64,000 nucleotides of DNA from Candidatus Thioglobus sp. MED-G25. GTDB lineage: Bacteria > Pseudomonadota > Gammaproteobacteria > Arenicellales > UBA868. Made by a program: the position numbers and the translations under genes. Of the stretch, positions 37,833 through 47,581 are shown one piece after another. The stretch is taken from contig NTKC01000008.1 of NCBI GenBank assembly GCA_002456995.1, positions 1 through 64,000 on the forward strand, given 5' to 3'. The notes beneath the pieces are model-generated. The model had not been told where the DNA came from. It was given only the letters and a program-made list of their open reading frames with translations, and ran no database searches. Each line of letters starts with the position of its first letter. Position 1 is the stretch's first letter.

Positions 37833-39059
37833 TTACGTGTTATCCCGGTCCATTGACCGGAACACCAATGTCGAGTTGGTGCCACCAAAACCGAAACTGT
37901 TTGACATCACCACGCTCAAACCTGCATTTTCCTGGCAGGTCAGCACAATTGGGAATCCGTCGGCCTCGGAGTCGAGCGTGGAAATATTAGCAGACCCTGC
38001 TATAAAGTCACCGTCAAGCATCAGCAACGAATAGACCGCTTCGTTAACACCCGCTGCGCCAAGCGCATGCCCCGTAAGAGACTTTGTCGCACTGATGGGT
38101 GGTATCTGGTCGCCGAACACTTCTGCAATAGCATTGAGTTCCCGAATATCGCCAACCGGTGTACTGGTTCCATGGGTATTCACATAATCAACAGATTCTT
38201 CAACCCCTTCTAATGCCTGGCGCATGCACCGAACCGCGCCTTCTCCTGAGGGTTGTACCATGTCAAAACCATCAGAAGTTGCACCATATCCTACCAGCTC
38301 AGCATAGATTTTTGCTCCGCGTTTTACTGCGTGTTCGAGTTCCTCCATAACCAATACACCACCACCACCCGAAATCACGAAGCCGTCCCTGTGGGCATCA
38401 TAGGCTCGCGAGGCGCTCTGTGGGTGGTCGTTGTACTTTGATGACAGAGCACCCATGGCATCAAAAAGTACTGTCGTTGACCAATGAAGTTCCTCACCAC
38501 CACCGGCAAATACGACGTCCTGTTTGCCAAGCTGAATCAATTCCGCCGCATTTCCAATACAGTGAGCGCTGGTTGCACAGGCTGAACTGATCGAATATGA
38601 CACGCCTTTGATTTTGAATGCCGTCCCTAAACATGCTGCCGTACTGCTGGCCATAGTTCGCGTCACCATATAGGGCCCCACCCGTTTTACGCCCTTCGCC
38701 CGAAGCGAGTCCACCGCCTCGACAATATTTTCAGGTGACCCGCCGCCCGAGCCTACGACTAACCCCGTTCTCGGATTCGATATCATGCCATCTTCTAGGC
38801 CCGAATCTTCCAGGGCATCACGCATTGCCAAATAGTTGTAGGCTGCGGCATCGCCCATAAACCGTTTTACCTTTCGGTCTATTTCTGCCGTCAAATCAAT
38901 ATCGATACTGCCGCAGACCTTCGATCGGAAACCGAGTTCTTCATATTCTTCACTGTAGCTAATTCCGGAACTGCCTTGTCGAAGAGCAGCTGTGACTGCC
39001 TGGCGACTGACCCCGATACTCGAAATTATGCCTACACCGGTCACGACCACCCGTCTCAT
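37833..39059 (-). CDS. fabB: 3-oxoacyl-ACP synthase I
   Basis: The protein has 408 residues. The Cys-His-His triad blocks are [36 protein letters not shown] and [20 protein letters not shown], and the glycine loop [14 protein letters not shown] is at the C-terminus. FabB elongates the unsaturated cis-3-decenoyl-ACP made by FabA. Its ATG overlaps the fabA stop (ATGA), the classic fabAB operon of gammaproteobacteria. Confidence 0.96.
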   Translation of the reverse strand: MRRVVVTGVGIISSIGVSRQAVTAALRQGSSGISYSEEYEELGFRSKVCGSIDIDLTAEIDRKVKRFMGDAAAYNYLAMRDALEDSGLEDGMISNPRTGLVVGSGGGSPENIVEAVDSLRAKGVKRVGPYMVTRTMASSTAACLGTAFKIKGVSYSISSACATSAHCIGNAAELIQLGKQDVVFAGGGEELHWSTTVLFDAMGALSSKYNDHPQSASRAYDAHRDGFVISGGGGVLVMEELEHAVKRGAKIYAELVGYGATSDGFDMVQPSGEGAVRCMRQALEGVEESVDYVNTHGTSTPVGDIRELNAIAEVFGDQIPPISATKSLTGHALGAAGVNEAVYSLLMLDGDFIAGSANISTLDSEADGFPIVLTCQENAGLSVVMSNSFGFGGTNSTLVFRSMDRDNT

Positions 39060-39586
39060 ATTTCACCTCCAGTTTGAGAGCCGACGAATAAGCCAACGCG
39101 GAGATCTTTACTGGTATAGATAACCTTTCCGTCGGCCTCGACTTGGCCATCTGCAATACCCATGAAAAGTTTTCTCATCACTACCCTCTTCAGCGACAGA
39201 TGATAACGCACTAATTTACAGTCCGGCGTCACTTGCCCAGTAAAGCGTATTTCTCCCGACCCTAGCGCACGACCGTGTCCTAGCCCTCCCTTCCAACCGA
39301 GGAAAAAGCCCACCAATTGCCAGAGGGCATCGACTCCCAGACAACCTGGCATCACAGGGTCATTTTCAAAGTGACACGCGAAGAACCACTGTTCCGGGTT
39401 AATGTCGAGTTCAGCGATTACCTCACCCCGACCATAAGCGCCTCCTTTGTCAGAAATATGTGTAATACGATCAAACATCAACATAGGAGGTAAAGGTAAC
39501 TGTGCGTTGCCATCACCAAACATCTGGCCGTGGCCACAAGCCAGCAATTCGGCTTGCTGATAGGAGTTCTGTTGCTCGAAATTCAT
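39056..39586 (-). CDS. fabA: 3-hydroxydecanoyl-ACP dehydratase/isomerase
   Basis: The protein has 176 residues, the standard length. The hot-dog fold carries the active site [24 protein letters not shown] with the catalytic histidine and, further on, aspartate of the second half (VDALWQ). [20 protein letters not shown] near residue 38 is also conserved. FabA introduces the double bond of unsaturated fatty acids. It is translationally coupled to fabB. I looked for a FabR/FadR-like palindrome in the 105 bp upstream and did not find a convincing one. Confidence 0.96.
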   Translation of the reverse strand: MNFEQQNSYQQAELLACGHGQMFGDGNAQLPLPPMLMFDRITHISDKGGAYGRGEVIAELDINPEQWFFACHFENDPVMPGCLGVDALWQLVGFFLGWKGGLGHGRALGSGEIRFTGQVTPDCKLVRYHLSLKRVVMRKLFMGIADGQVEADGKVIYTSKDLRVGLFVGSQTGGEI

Positions 39587-39691
39587 TCGTCGACTCGTTG
39601 GCTAATCACTCAGCATACCAAAAACAATTCGGAACATCCGAAAAGTTGATGAGGATTATATCGCGGCCCAGTACCAAGCTGAGCGGACAGA

Positions 39692-40348
39692 TTAACCCTC
39701 AACCACGATAAGATGAAGTCTACGCGGGCCGTGAGCACCATACTGGACCGTCTGTTCGACGTCTGCTGTCTTTGACGGTCCGGTAATCAGGTTCACTACG
39801 CGGGGCAATCCGTCTGGCAACGCACGCAGTCGCGTCCAAACATCTTCTTGGTGTCTCACAATTAAGGTCGAATCTAAAATAATAATATGGTCATCGGGCA
39901 GGAAATTGTGGGAAGTCCACCGCTTTTCTCCGCTGAGGAGCACTAGAGTGCCTGTCTCGGCAATACCGGCGTAAGCTTCGCTGATTGCTACCGAATCTTC
40001 GACTGTTGCTGGGCGCTTCTCGACGGACATTTCACTGGGCCACAACACCGCATCCAATAGTTCACCCTGCCCGACCAGAAGTTCGATAGGAATTTCTTTG
40101 GTCGTCAAGTGGCGCAGAATTGCAGACGGCACTTCAGCCAGGCCCTGTACCCGTTCGTAAGTACCATGGACCGCAGCATGCTTGTCACAAAATCGCCGTA
40201 TCAGTGGATCTTCTACGAGGGGCTGAACGTGGGCTTCTGACGCTGAGATCCGCTTTTCTACCAATTCGACGCGGCTTGCAGAACGTTGTTCTCCAAGATC
40301 CAGAGAGGACCGCACAGCCTGAAGAATTTCACTCCTTGCGCCTGTCAT
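39692..40348 (-). CDS. lutC: L-lactate utilisation protein LutC (LUD domain)
   Basis: The protein has 218 residues. The LUD-domain core is visible as ISEAYAGIAETGTLVLLSGEKRW, then LPDDHIIILDSTLIVRHQEDVW and NLITGPSKTADVEQTVQYGAHGPRRLHLIVVEG, the family's C-terminal signature. It has no iron-sulfur cysteines. LutABC together oxidise L-lactate to pyruvate. It is the last of the three genes, its start overlapping lutB's stop. Confidence 0.93.
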   Translation of the reverse strand: MTGARSEILQAVRSSLDLGEQRSASRVELVEKRISASEAHVQPLVEDPLIRRFCDKHAAVHGTYERVQGLAEVPSAILRHLTTKEIPIELLVGQGELLDAVLWPSEMSVEKRPATVEDSVAISEAYAGIAETGTLVLLSGEKRWTSHNFLPDDHIIILDSTLIVRHQEDVWTRLRALPDGLPRVVNLITGPSKTADVEQTVQYGAHGPRRLHLIVVEG

Positions 40349-41778
40349 CTGTCATTGTCTCTTTTGGCCTGCCACTGAACCTGAAAAGTACGCTTTTCCG
40401 GCGCGGCCATATCGCGACCCCCTGTCCATCCACCTGCACCCGGCAGTCTACGTAGGGCACCCTGTACTCTGCCAAATCGGTTCATCAACCAGACCGGTAA
40501 TGCTACGACACCCTGGTAGAGTCTTGGCCGACGTACAAGCCAGGCCCACAACGACAACAGGCGCCTACCCAACCACGGGTTGAGATTTCGGCGATATTGT
40601 TCAAACCTGTGACTTCGGAGCATATCTGACAGTGGAATCCGCACCGGGCACACATCATTACAGCGACCATTTAGGGTACAGGCGTTGGGTAGATCGTACG
40701 ACTGCTCAAACCCCTGCATGAGTGGCGAGAGCACTGACCCCATAGGGCCTGGATAGACCCAACCGTAAGCATGGCCCCCGACCGCTGAATACACTGGACA
40801 GTGATTCAAACAAGCACCACAGCGTATACAACGCAACATTGACCGATAACGGCCAGCCAGCATAGCAGATCGACCGTTGTCCAATAGCACAACATGGTAT
40901 TCGGTTGGACCTTCGACCTCCCCGTCGCGACGCGGTCCTGAATATAAAGTTGTGTAGGCAGACATCTCCTGGCCAGTGGCACTGCGACCCAGGATTCGCA
41001 GGAACGTCGAAAGATCATCCAGTGAGGGGATGACCTTCTCGATGCCTGCTGTAATGATCTGAACGCGAGGCAAGGTGCTGGAGAGATCTCCGTTTCCCTC
41101 ATTCGTGACAATGACATTTGCACCAGACTCGGCGATCAAAAAATTAGCGCCGGTAATACCCACATCGGCGCGGGCAAATACGCTGCGCAATACACTGCGT
41201 GCTTCGTTGACGATGGCTTCCCGGCGTGTGACCTGCTCAGAAAATCCATGTCTTTTGTGATTTTTGTAAAACAGTTCGGTGATCTGCTCTCGAGTCTTAT
41301 GAATCGCCGGGGCGATGATGTGACTGGGTGACTCACCTGCAAGCTGAATAATATATTCGCCTAGATCAGTTTCGGCGACCTCAATGCCGGCCTCCTCAAG
41401 CACTCTGTTGAGTCCCATCTCTTCGGATACCATCGACTTACCTTTTGCGACGAGTCGGGCATCAGCATCGAGACATATCTTCTTGACAATTTGGCAGGCT
41501 TCTTCGGCCGTCTGCGCCCAGTGAACATGACCGCCATTCTCGATGGTCTTACGCTCATAGCGTTCCAGATAGAGATCGAGGTGGTTGAGCACATGATCTT
41601 TGATATCCCGAGCTGTATCACGTAGGGAATCAAACTCCGCTAGGTTCTCGATAGAAATCCGCCTTGCACCGACAAAACCACCTTTCGCCCGGTCCATCGC
41701 CTGCTGTAATGCAGGATCAGACAATGCTTCCCGTGCCTTACTCTTAAAGACCGCTGCAGAAGTTGCCGCCTGCGTCAT
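40345..41778 (-). CDS. lutB: L-lactate utilisation iron-sulfur protein LutB
   Basis: The protein has 477 residues. A LUD domain (EEAGIEVAETDLGEYIIQLA, FLIAESGANVIVTNEGNGD) is followed by two 4Fe-4S ligand sets, CIRCGACLNHCPVY and CTLNGRCNDVCPVRIP, and a DUF3390-type C-terminal tail of about 90 residues. It transfers electrons from lactate oxidation. Its start overlaps the lutA stop and its stop overlaps lutC, so the operon is fully coupled. Confidence 0.94.
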   Translation of the reverse strand: MTQAATSAAVFKSKAREALSDPALQQAMDRAKGGFVGARRISIENLAEFDSLRDTARDIKDHVLNHLDLYLERYERKTIENGGHVHWAQTAEEACQIVKKICLDADARLVAKGKSMVSEEMGLNRVLEEAGIEVAETDLGEYIIQLAGESPSHIIAPAIHKTREQITELFYKNHKRHGFSEQVTRREAIVNEARSVLRSVFARADVGITGANFLIAESGANVIVTNEGNGDLSSTLPRVQIITAGIEKVIPSLDDLSTFLRILGRSATGQEMSAYTTLYSGPRRDGEVEGPTEYHVVLLDNGRSAMLAGRYRSMLRCIRCGACLNHCPVYSAVGGHAYGWVYPGPMGSVLSPLMQGFEQSYDLPNACTLNGRCNDVCPVRIPLSDMLRSHRFEQYRRNLNPWLGRRLLSLWAWLVRRPRLYQGVVALPVWLMNRFGRVQGALRRLPGAGGWTGGRDMAAPEKRTFQVQWQAKRDNDR

Positions 41779-42554
41779 GCCTCATCCTCCGGCTCAGCAA
41801 TGCCCGGTCCATCCGCCATACCAGCAAGTACTTCTGCGATGTGGAACACCTTGGTTGCACTTCCCTCGCGGCGTAGGCGGCCGGCGATGTTCAACAAACA
41901 TCCTAGATCCCCGCCCAGCAGGGTATCTGCCGAGGTCTGAGCTAGATCAGAAACCTTATTTGATACCAGCCGAGTAGAGATTTCCGGATACTTGACACTG
42001 AAAGTTCCCCCAAATCCACAACAGACGTCTCGATCGTCAAATTCTGCCAATGAAAGACCCTTGACCAAAGACAATAACTGCCGTGGCTGCTCCCGAATCC
42101 CAAGTTCGCGTAGACCTGAACACGAGTCATGATAGGCACACTTTGCCGGATAACACGAATCCACCGAATCAACCCGCATAACCTCAACCAAAAAGCGGGT
42201 CAGTTCCCACGTTTTGGCTGCCATTCGCTGAGCTCGATAAAGCCAATCTAATTCGTATCTGAACAGTCTCGGAAAATGTTCACTGAACATTCCTGCGCAC
42301 GACCCTGAAGGAACAACGACATAGTCAAACTGATCAAAGACTTTGATGATCTGCTTTGCAATCGCGAGACTGTTGACCTCATCGCCATTGTTGTAGGCGG
42401 GCTGGCCGCAACAGCTCTGACTGCGTGGCACCTCTACCTCACAACCCGCCTGCTCCAGTAGCTTAACGGCTGCAAACCCAACCCTTGGCCTCATAATGTC
42501 TACGAGGCAGGTCACGAACAATCCAACTGTCGGTTTTTTCAGGGTATCGCTCAT
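41775..42554 (-). CDS. lutA: L-lactate utilisation protein LutA (CCG-domain)
   Basis: The protein has 259 residues starting MSDTLKKPTVGLFVTC (ATG 42554; an in-frame ATG at 42569 is less likely). Two cysteine-rich CCG domains are present: VPRSQSCCGQPAYNNGD in the first and DDRDVCCGFGGTFSVKYPEIS in the second, as in the glycolate oxidase GlpC/HdrB-like fold. First gene of lutABC. About 150 bp separate it from the divergent MFS gene, where the promoters must lie; no LutR-like regulator gene is adjacent. Confidence 0.94.
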   Translation of the reverse strand: MSDTLKKPTVGLFVTCLVDIMRPRVGFAAVKLLEQAGCEVEVPRSQSCCGQPAYNNGDEVNSLAIAKQIIKVFDQFDYVVVPSGSCAGMFSEHFPRLFRYELDWLYRAQRMAAKTWELTRFLVEVMRVDSVDSCYPAKCAYHDSCSGLRELGIREQPRQLLSLVKGLSLAEFDDRDVCCGFGGTFSVKYPEISTRLVSNKVSDLAQTSADTLLGGDLGCLLNIAGRLRREGSATKVFHIAEVLAGMADGPGIAEPEDEA

Positions 42555-42708
42555 CTGGTGACCACTCACTCGAACAGCAAGATATGCTACCGTACGACTC
42601 TAACATCGTTTAGCGACCGGGTATGATCGATCAGTATCCGACCCATAAACCGACCGTCTGATCCACTAATTCACTGGTGTATTTGATGGACTGACCAATC
42701 GATCAGAC

Positions 42709-43926
42709 ATGTATTTGTCCAAATTTAGAGGCCGGCCAGAATTTCTCCTTTTGATTACGGCGGTTGCTGTACCCCTGAGCTTTGCAACCTGGCAGGCACT
42801 ACTCAACAACTTTGCGATTGAGCGTGCTGCCTTCGGCGGTGCAGAGATGGGTATTCTGCAAAGCCTTCGCGAAGTTCCGGGGTTTCTGGCGTTTCTAGTG
42901 GTGTTTCTTTTGTTTCTATGTCGAGAGCAGACCATAGCCTACGTGTCGTTACTGTTGCTGGGTGTGGGCACACTGGTGACTGGGTGGTTTCCAAGTGTTG
43001 TTGGACTCTATGTCACTACCGTCGTGATGTCGCTTGGATATCACTACTTTGAAACTGTTCATTCCTCGCTGTGTCTACAGTGGATCGATAAGGACAAGGC
43101 ACCTGAATTACTTGGAAGGGTGATCGCAGTGGGGGCATTTTCCTCTATCGTGGTCTATGGCTTTATTTGGATTGCGTTCGAACTCCTAGGTATTGATTTT
43201 TCGCTTGTTTACTTTTTAGGTGGTTGCGCAACTGTAGTAATAGGCTTAGTTTGTTGGTTGCTGTTTCAACAGTTCCCCGTCAAAGTCAAACAGAACCGTC
43301 AGATGGTGCTCCGTCGACGATACTGGTTGTATTACGCTCTCACATTTCTCTCCGGTGCAAGGCGCCAAATTTTTATCGTGTTTGCGGGATTTCTGATGGT
43401 CGAGAAATTTGGATTTGACGTCGCAATGATTTCAATACTGTTTCTGGTGAATGCAGTACTCAACATGCTATTTGCGGCCCGTTTGGGAAGACTGATCGGC
43501 AATATAGGTGAGCGGCGAATTCTAATTTTCGAATATGTCGGACTTACGATTGTCTTTACAGCCTACGCATTTGTGAGCAACGCCGCTATAGCCGCTGGTC
43601 TTTACATCATCGACCATTTCTTCTTTGCACTCGCCATAGCAATTCGAACCTATTTCCAGAAAATTGCCGACCCGGCCGATATTGCAGCCACCGCTGGAGT
43701 TGGATTTACCATCAATCACATCGCTGCGGTGGTCTTGCCCGCTCTATTAGGTTTCCTGTGGCTTATATCACCGTCAGCTGTATTCCTGGTGGGCAGTGCA
43801 CTAGCGGTTCTGTCGATGCTACTTTCATTCAACGTGCCAGAAAACCCCTGCCCGGGAAACGAAGTAGTTCACGGCCGTTGGGGATCGGCCATGGATTCTA
43901 CAATGGATACTGCTCGTCAGAATTGA
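42709..43926 (+). CDS. Major facilitator superfamily transporter
   Basis: The protein has 405 residues with about 12 hydrophobic helices. The N-terminus (PEFLLLITAVAVPLSFATWQAL) and the loop REVPGFLAFLVVFLLFLCREQ between helices 2 and 3 follow the MFS plan; RLGRLIGNIGERRILIFEYVG is the matching loop in the second half. The direction and substrate are unknown. It is divergent from lutABC, so a role in carboxylate transport is possible but not shown; it does not resemble LldP or LctP lactate permeases. Confidence 0.85.
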   Translation: MYLSKFRGRPEFLLLITAVAVPLSFATWQALLNNFAIERAAFGGAEMGILQSLREVPGFLAFLVVFLLFLCREQTIAYVSLLLLGVGTLVTGWFPSVVGLYVTTVVMSLGYHYFETVHSSLCLQWIDKDKAPELLGRVIAVGAFSSIVVYGFIWIAFELLGIDFSLVYFLGGCATVVIGLVCWLLFQQFPVKVKQNRQMVLRRRYWLYYALTFLSGARRQIFIVFAGFLMVEKFGFDVAMISILFLVNAVLNMLFAARLGRLIGNIGERRILIFEYVGLTIVFTAYAFVSNAAIAAGLYIIDHFFFALAIAIRTYFQKIADPADIAATAGVGFTINHIAAVVLPALLGFLWLISPSAVFLVGSALAVLSMLLSFNVPENPCPGNEVVHGRWGSAMDSTMDTARQN

Positions 43927-43970
43927 TTCTCTGTGCCAGTTGTGCCGTGATAATCTGGCCGCTCGTCACG

Positions 43971-44792
43971 CTAGAACACTGTGAATGAGATTTCGTATCC
44001 AGCAAACTTTCTAATATTCAAAACGCCTTGATCTAAAATCAGGTATTGCCCTTTGATCCCTTCAAGAGTGCCTTTTACACTTTTTTCCTTATCAAAATTA
44101 AACGCCTTTATTTTTTCCGGATAGTGTAAAACCGGATAACAAATCCGTGTCGGTTCTTCGTGCTCTTTCAGGCGAACAGTCGACGCACCGAACTGTGACT
44201 GGCAATCTGTGAGTAACGCTTCGCTAGATATTCGCAGTTGTTCCCATTCCAACTTAAGGTCGATCTCGGTTTGTCCGCCTTTCAACATTCGACGCCAGTC
44301 CGTTTTATCATTGACCGTGCTTTTTAGGGCGGTCTCTATCAGACCAGACTGCAGCCGAGTATCCACTTCAACGATCGGCAGTGCCTGAATCGCACCCTGG
44401 TCTATCCAGCGCGTTGGCACTTGAGTTTTACGTGTGATTCCGACTTTCAGGCCGGAAGAATTGGCAAGATAAACCACGTGAGGTTGCATACAATAGGCCT
44501 CCCCCCACTGCGGTTCCCTGCATGTTCCTTCATGATAATGACATAATTCTGGCCTGACGATACACGTATCGCATGCAGCCAGTCGACGCAGACAGGGAAA
44601 ACAGTACCCCTGATTGAAGCTCTTATTCGTTTTTCGAGCACATTCAATACAAAATATTCTTCCAGAATAAACGAGGGAAATCTCCTGCCCAAGCAGAGAA
44701 TTCAAATCAATCAACGTTTCTCCTACTGGCAACTGGTAATGAACCGGGTCGGCCAGTTCGGTACGCATTTTTCGAAGTGTTCCTTGTGTCAT
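43971..44792 (-). CDS. DUF2797 protein (cysteine-rich, GIY-YIG-like core)
   Basis: The protein has 273 residues. A cysteine-rich middle (FCIECARKTNKSFNQGYCFPC, then CDTCIVRPELCHYH and CREPQWGEAYC) looks like two zinc sites. It is followed by HVVYLANSSGLKVGITRKTQ and PTRWIDQGAIQALPIV, a strand-helix pattern similar to a GIY-YIG nuclease but with the catalytic residues changed. The family is widespread and uncharacterised. The minus-strand gene is followed after 43 bp by the MFS gene on the opposite strand and preceded by the Crp/Fnr-type regulator gene. Confidence 0.85.
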   Translation of the reverse strand: MTQGTLRKMRTELADPVHYQLPVGETLIDLNSLLGQEISLVYSGRIFCIECARKTNKSFNQGYCFPCLRRLAACDTCIVRPELCHYHEGTCREPQWGEAYCMQPHVVYLANSSGLKVGITRKTQVPTRWIDQGAIQALPIVEVDTRLQSGLIETALKSTVNDKTDWRRMLKGGQTEIDLKLEWEQLRISSEALLTDCQSQFGASTVRLKEHEEPTRICYPVLHYPEKIKAFNFDKEKSVKGTLEGIKGQYLILDQGVLNIRKFAGYEISFTVF

Positions 44793-44829
44793 CTGAATTA
44801 ATCCGGAATGTCGCTTTCTTTACATCCAG

Positions 44830-45486
44830 TCACCAGCCGGATGGGAGGCGTCTGTTAATGCGTATCTGTTCCGATGTAACACTAATATAATCTCCTTTGA
44901 CCAGATCGCTCATGATCCGACTCACCATCTCCCTGGAAGAACCAATCATGTCGGCGATAAGCTGGTGTGTGAGGCGCTCGTTAACAACATGAACATCATC
45001 TGCGACCACTGATCTGCGCTCCAGCACATCTACAATTCGACAATAAACATCCTTCAGTGCAAGACTCTCCACGTTCTTCGTCAATCGCCTCACCATATGA
45101 GCCAGTGAGCGAATGAGTGCTCGAGCGAATTCAGGATGATTGTCCAGTAGATCCATAAACTGATCTCTATAAATAATTAACAACTCAGTATTTTCCAACG
45201 CGGCGACCGATGCCGATCTGGGTTCTTCATCCAGCAGGGCGATCTCACCAAAACATGCCCCTCCAGATTCGACTGTTAGAACCACTTCTTTCCCCTCATT
45301 GTCGCTCAACAGAACCTTGATTCGCCCGCTAACCACGACATAAAGTCCGTCAGCTGGATCTCCTTCCGTAACGATAACACTTCCTCGTTTAAACCAGCTG
45401 CGGGTCGAACATTGAGCAAGTTGATCAAGGTCTGATTGATTCAGGCCCGAAAAAATAGGCACTTCGGCAAGTATCGTGGAATTCAC
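44830..45486 (-). CDS. Crp/Fnr-family transcription regulator
   Basis: The protein has 218 residues. The N-terminal cyclic-nucleotide-binding fold (VIVTEGDPADGLYVVVSGRIKVLL, GGACFGEIALLDEEPRSASV) leads to a dimerisation helix and a C-terminal HTH (RLTHQLIADMIGSSREMVSRIM). In the pocket, GEIALLDEEPRSASV keeps the E, R and S of the cAMP site, so ligand binding is plausible. There is no N-terminal cysteine set for an FNR-type 4Fe-4S cluster. It is 84 bp after the corrinoid-reactivation gene on the same strand and is a candidate regulator of that cluster, or an independent gene. Confidence 0.9.
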   Translation of the reverse strand: MNSTILAEVPIFSGLNQSDLDQLAQCSTRSWFKRGSVIVTEGDPADGLYVVVSGRIKVLLSDNEGKEVVLTVESGGACFGEIALLDEEPRSASVAALENTELLIIYRDQFMDLLDNHPEFARALIRSLAHMVRRLTKNVESLALKDVYCRIVDVLERRSVVADDVHVVNERLTHQLIADMIGSSREMVSRIMSDLVKGDYISVTSEQIRINRRLPSGW

Positions 45487-45570
45487 TCATTACTCCAGCA
45501 GGTATTGATGACCTCACGTCGGAATAACACAGAGTATCCAGGCAGGTATGGCAACGCAACTGACCGTAGT

Positions 45571-47577
45571 TCAGTTGCGCCGACGGCGTTTTCGCCCTGA
45601 AGCCTTGCCACTATTCTGCGAGGTATCTTGCCGGCTTGGAAGGGTTACCACCTTGGCCAACTGCGGGAATTCTGCAGTCCGATGCGGAATTGCCATCGCC
45701 GCGACAAAATGCTCCTGGAATCGTGGCTCCACAGCTGTCTCTATTTTTTCTATCCGGCGGACCTCTTTTTCTATTTCCTGCCGGGCATTCTGATCAACCA
45801 GTGCGATATGCGCACCAGTCCCTGCAGCGTTTCCGGCCGATGTAACATTGTCGAGATCACAGTCTGGAATTAAGCCCAATACCATGGCGTACATCACATC
45901 GATGTGAGAACCAAATGCACCGGCAAGCCGAATCCGATCAACATGCTGAATTCCAAGACCATCCATCAACAATCGAATACCAGCGTACAGTGCTGCCTTA
46001 GCCAGCTGAATAGCCCGGACATCATTTTGTGTGATCCGTAGAGTCACACTCCGGTCATACACCTCATAGGAGAACGTCCGTCCATCAGCGACGATGTGGC
46101 GAGATCGGCTTGCCTGGCCACCATCGATCACACCGTCGCTGGAGCAGATTCCCGAGAGCACCATTTCCGCAATGACCTCGATGATTCCAGAACCGCAAAT
46201 ACCCGTTACGCCATGATTGGCAATACTCTGATCAAAACCTGTTTCATCAGACCAGAGATCCGAACCAATAACCTTGAATCGAGGTTCAAGCGTATCCCGA
46301 TCAACTCGAACTCGCTCTATTGCGCCTGGTGCAGCCCTTTGCCCGCAGCTGATCTGAGCACCCTCGAAAGCCGGTCCGGTTGGACTGCTTGCCGCAAGCA
46401 TCCGATGTCGATTTCCCAACACGATTTCCGCATTGGTACCAACATCAACCAGCAGCGTGATCTCCTCACGTAAATAAGGTGCTTCGGACAGCACCATCGC
46501 AGCCGTGTCTGCACCGACATGGCCGGCAATACAAGGCAAAACATAAGACCTCGCCCCGGGGTGCAGATCGAGGTCCAGTTCACTGGCTTTGAGCTCGATC
46601 GCCTGATCAGTTGTCAAAGCAAAGGGAGCTCCGCCGAGTTCTATCGGGCTGATACCCAGCAACAGATGGTGCATAACAGGATTTCCAACAAAGGTCGCAT
46701 CCAGGACGTCAGTCGTGTCATAGCCGGCCTGCCGACAGACTTCCTGTGCCAGCTCAGCAATCGCAGCCCGCACCACCTGTGTCATTTCCTTGTCGCCGCC
46801 AGGGTGCATCATGACATAAGATACCCGACTCATCAGATCCTCACCGAAGCGGATCTGTGGGTTCATCATGCCCGAGGAAGCCAGGACTTCACCGGACGAA
46901 AGATCACACAAATGTGCTGCTATCGTGGTTGATCCCACATCGACTGCGATACCCAAAGCGCGATCTTTGAATCCGGCCCAGGTTGCTATGATCTGCTTCT
47001 GTCGATAGACAGCCACGGTGACTTTTCGTTCGCCTGATTTCAGGCAGCTCTGTAGCGTCTCAAGTACGTACCGATCACAGCCAAGGCCGGTTAGACCCCA
47101 TTCAAACTCCAACTCCTCGAACAACCGCTGTAGGTCGCCCGCCGGGTCATGCATATTGGGTTCAGGCACATCCAGGAAATGCAGGCGTACCAAGGGATCC
47201 ACATCAATGTCGTGTACTTCAATCCGTTTACGCACAACCTGCTTGTGAACTTGGCTGTCGGCCGGCACGTCTATGACCACATCGCCCAGAATTCGGGCCG
47301 AACAACTCAGGCGGCGACCTTGGACAAGCGATTGCTGTCGGTCGTATTCCAATTCACTGTCGCTGCGCGCTGATAGATTGGCCAGGTTCGACTCGATTCC
47401 GTGCTTGGGGAAAGACCCTTCACTGAGAAGTACCTGACAACGACCACAGATTGCTCGACCCCCGCAAACCGAATCGATATCCACACCGAGTTCCTGTGCT
47501 GCCTGCAACACCGTAGTGCCCGTCTGGAAACGGCCGCGTCGGCCCGAAGGTGTAAATACGACCAGTGCTTCTACCAT
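45571..47577 (-). CDS. Corrinoid-activating [2Fe-2S]/ASKHA protein (RACo-like)
   Basis: The protein has 668 residues. An N-terminal plant-type [2Fe-2S] domain has cysteines at 38, 44, 47 and 92 (CGGRAICGRC...RLSC). The middle and C-terminal regions form an ASKHA ATPase-like fold (LGIAVDVGSTTIAAHLCDL, TLLVDVGTNAEIVLGNRHRM, GICGSGIIEVIAEMVLSG, LAGAFGSHIDVM). In acetogens and methyltrophs RACo reduces inactive Co(II) corrinoid protein to Co(I). The protein ends in a basic run (SGRKRRRRN), also seen in the methyltransferase two genes upstream. It follows the GFA gene by 4 bp in the corrinoid cluster. Confidence 0.92.
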   Translation of the reverse strand: MVEALVVFTPSGRRGRFQTGTTVLQAAQELGVDIDSVCGGRAICGRCQVLLSEGSFPKHGIESNLANLSARSDSELEYDRQQSLVQGRRLSCSARILGDVVIDVPADSQVHKQVVRKRIEVHDIDVDPLVRLHFLDVPEPNMHDPAGDLQRLFEELEFEWGLTGLGCDRYVLETLQSCLKSGERKVTVAVYRQKQIIATWAGFKDRALGIAVDVGSTTIAAHLCDLSSGEVLASSGMMNPQIRFGEDLMSRVSYVMMHPGGDKEMTQVVRAAIAELAQEVCRQAGYDTTDVLDATFVGNPVMHHLLLGISPIELGGAPFALTTDQAIELKASELDLDLHPGARSYVLPCIAGHVGADTAAMVLSEAPYLREEITLLVDVGTNAEIVLGNRHRMLAASSPTGPAFEGAQISCGQRAAPGAIERVRVDRDTLEPRFKVIGSDLWSDETGFDQSIANHGVTGICGSGIIEVIAEMVLSGICSSDGVIDGGQASRSRHIVADGRTFSYEVYDRSVTLRITQNDVRAIQLAKAALYAGIRLLMDGLGIQHVDRIRLAGAFGSHIDVMYAMVLGLIPDCDLDNVTSAGNAAGTGAHIALVDQNARQEIEKEVRRIEKIETAVEPRFQEHFVAAMAIPHRTAEFPQLAKVVTLPSRQDTSQNSGKASGRKRRRRN

Positions 47578-47581
47578 TGTT

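Noticed and set aside
39587..39691. FabR/FadR operator upstream of fabA
   Set aside because: No convincing palindrome seen in the gap.
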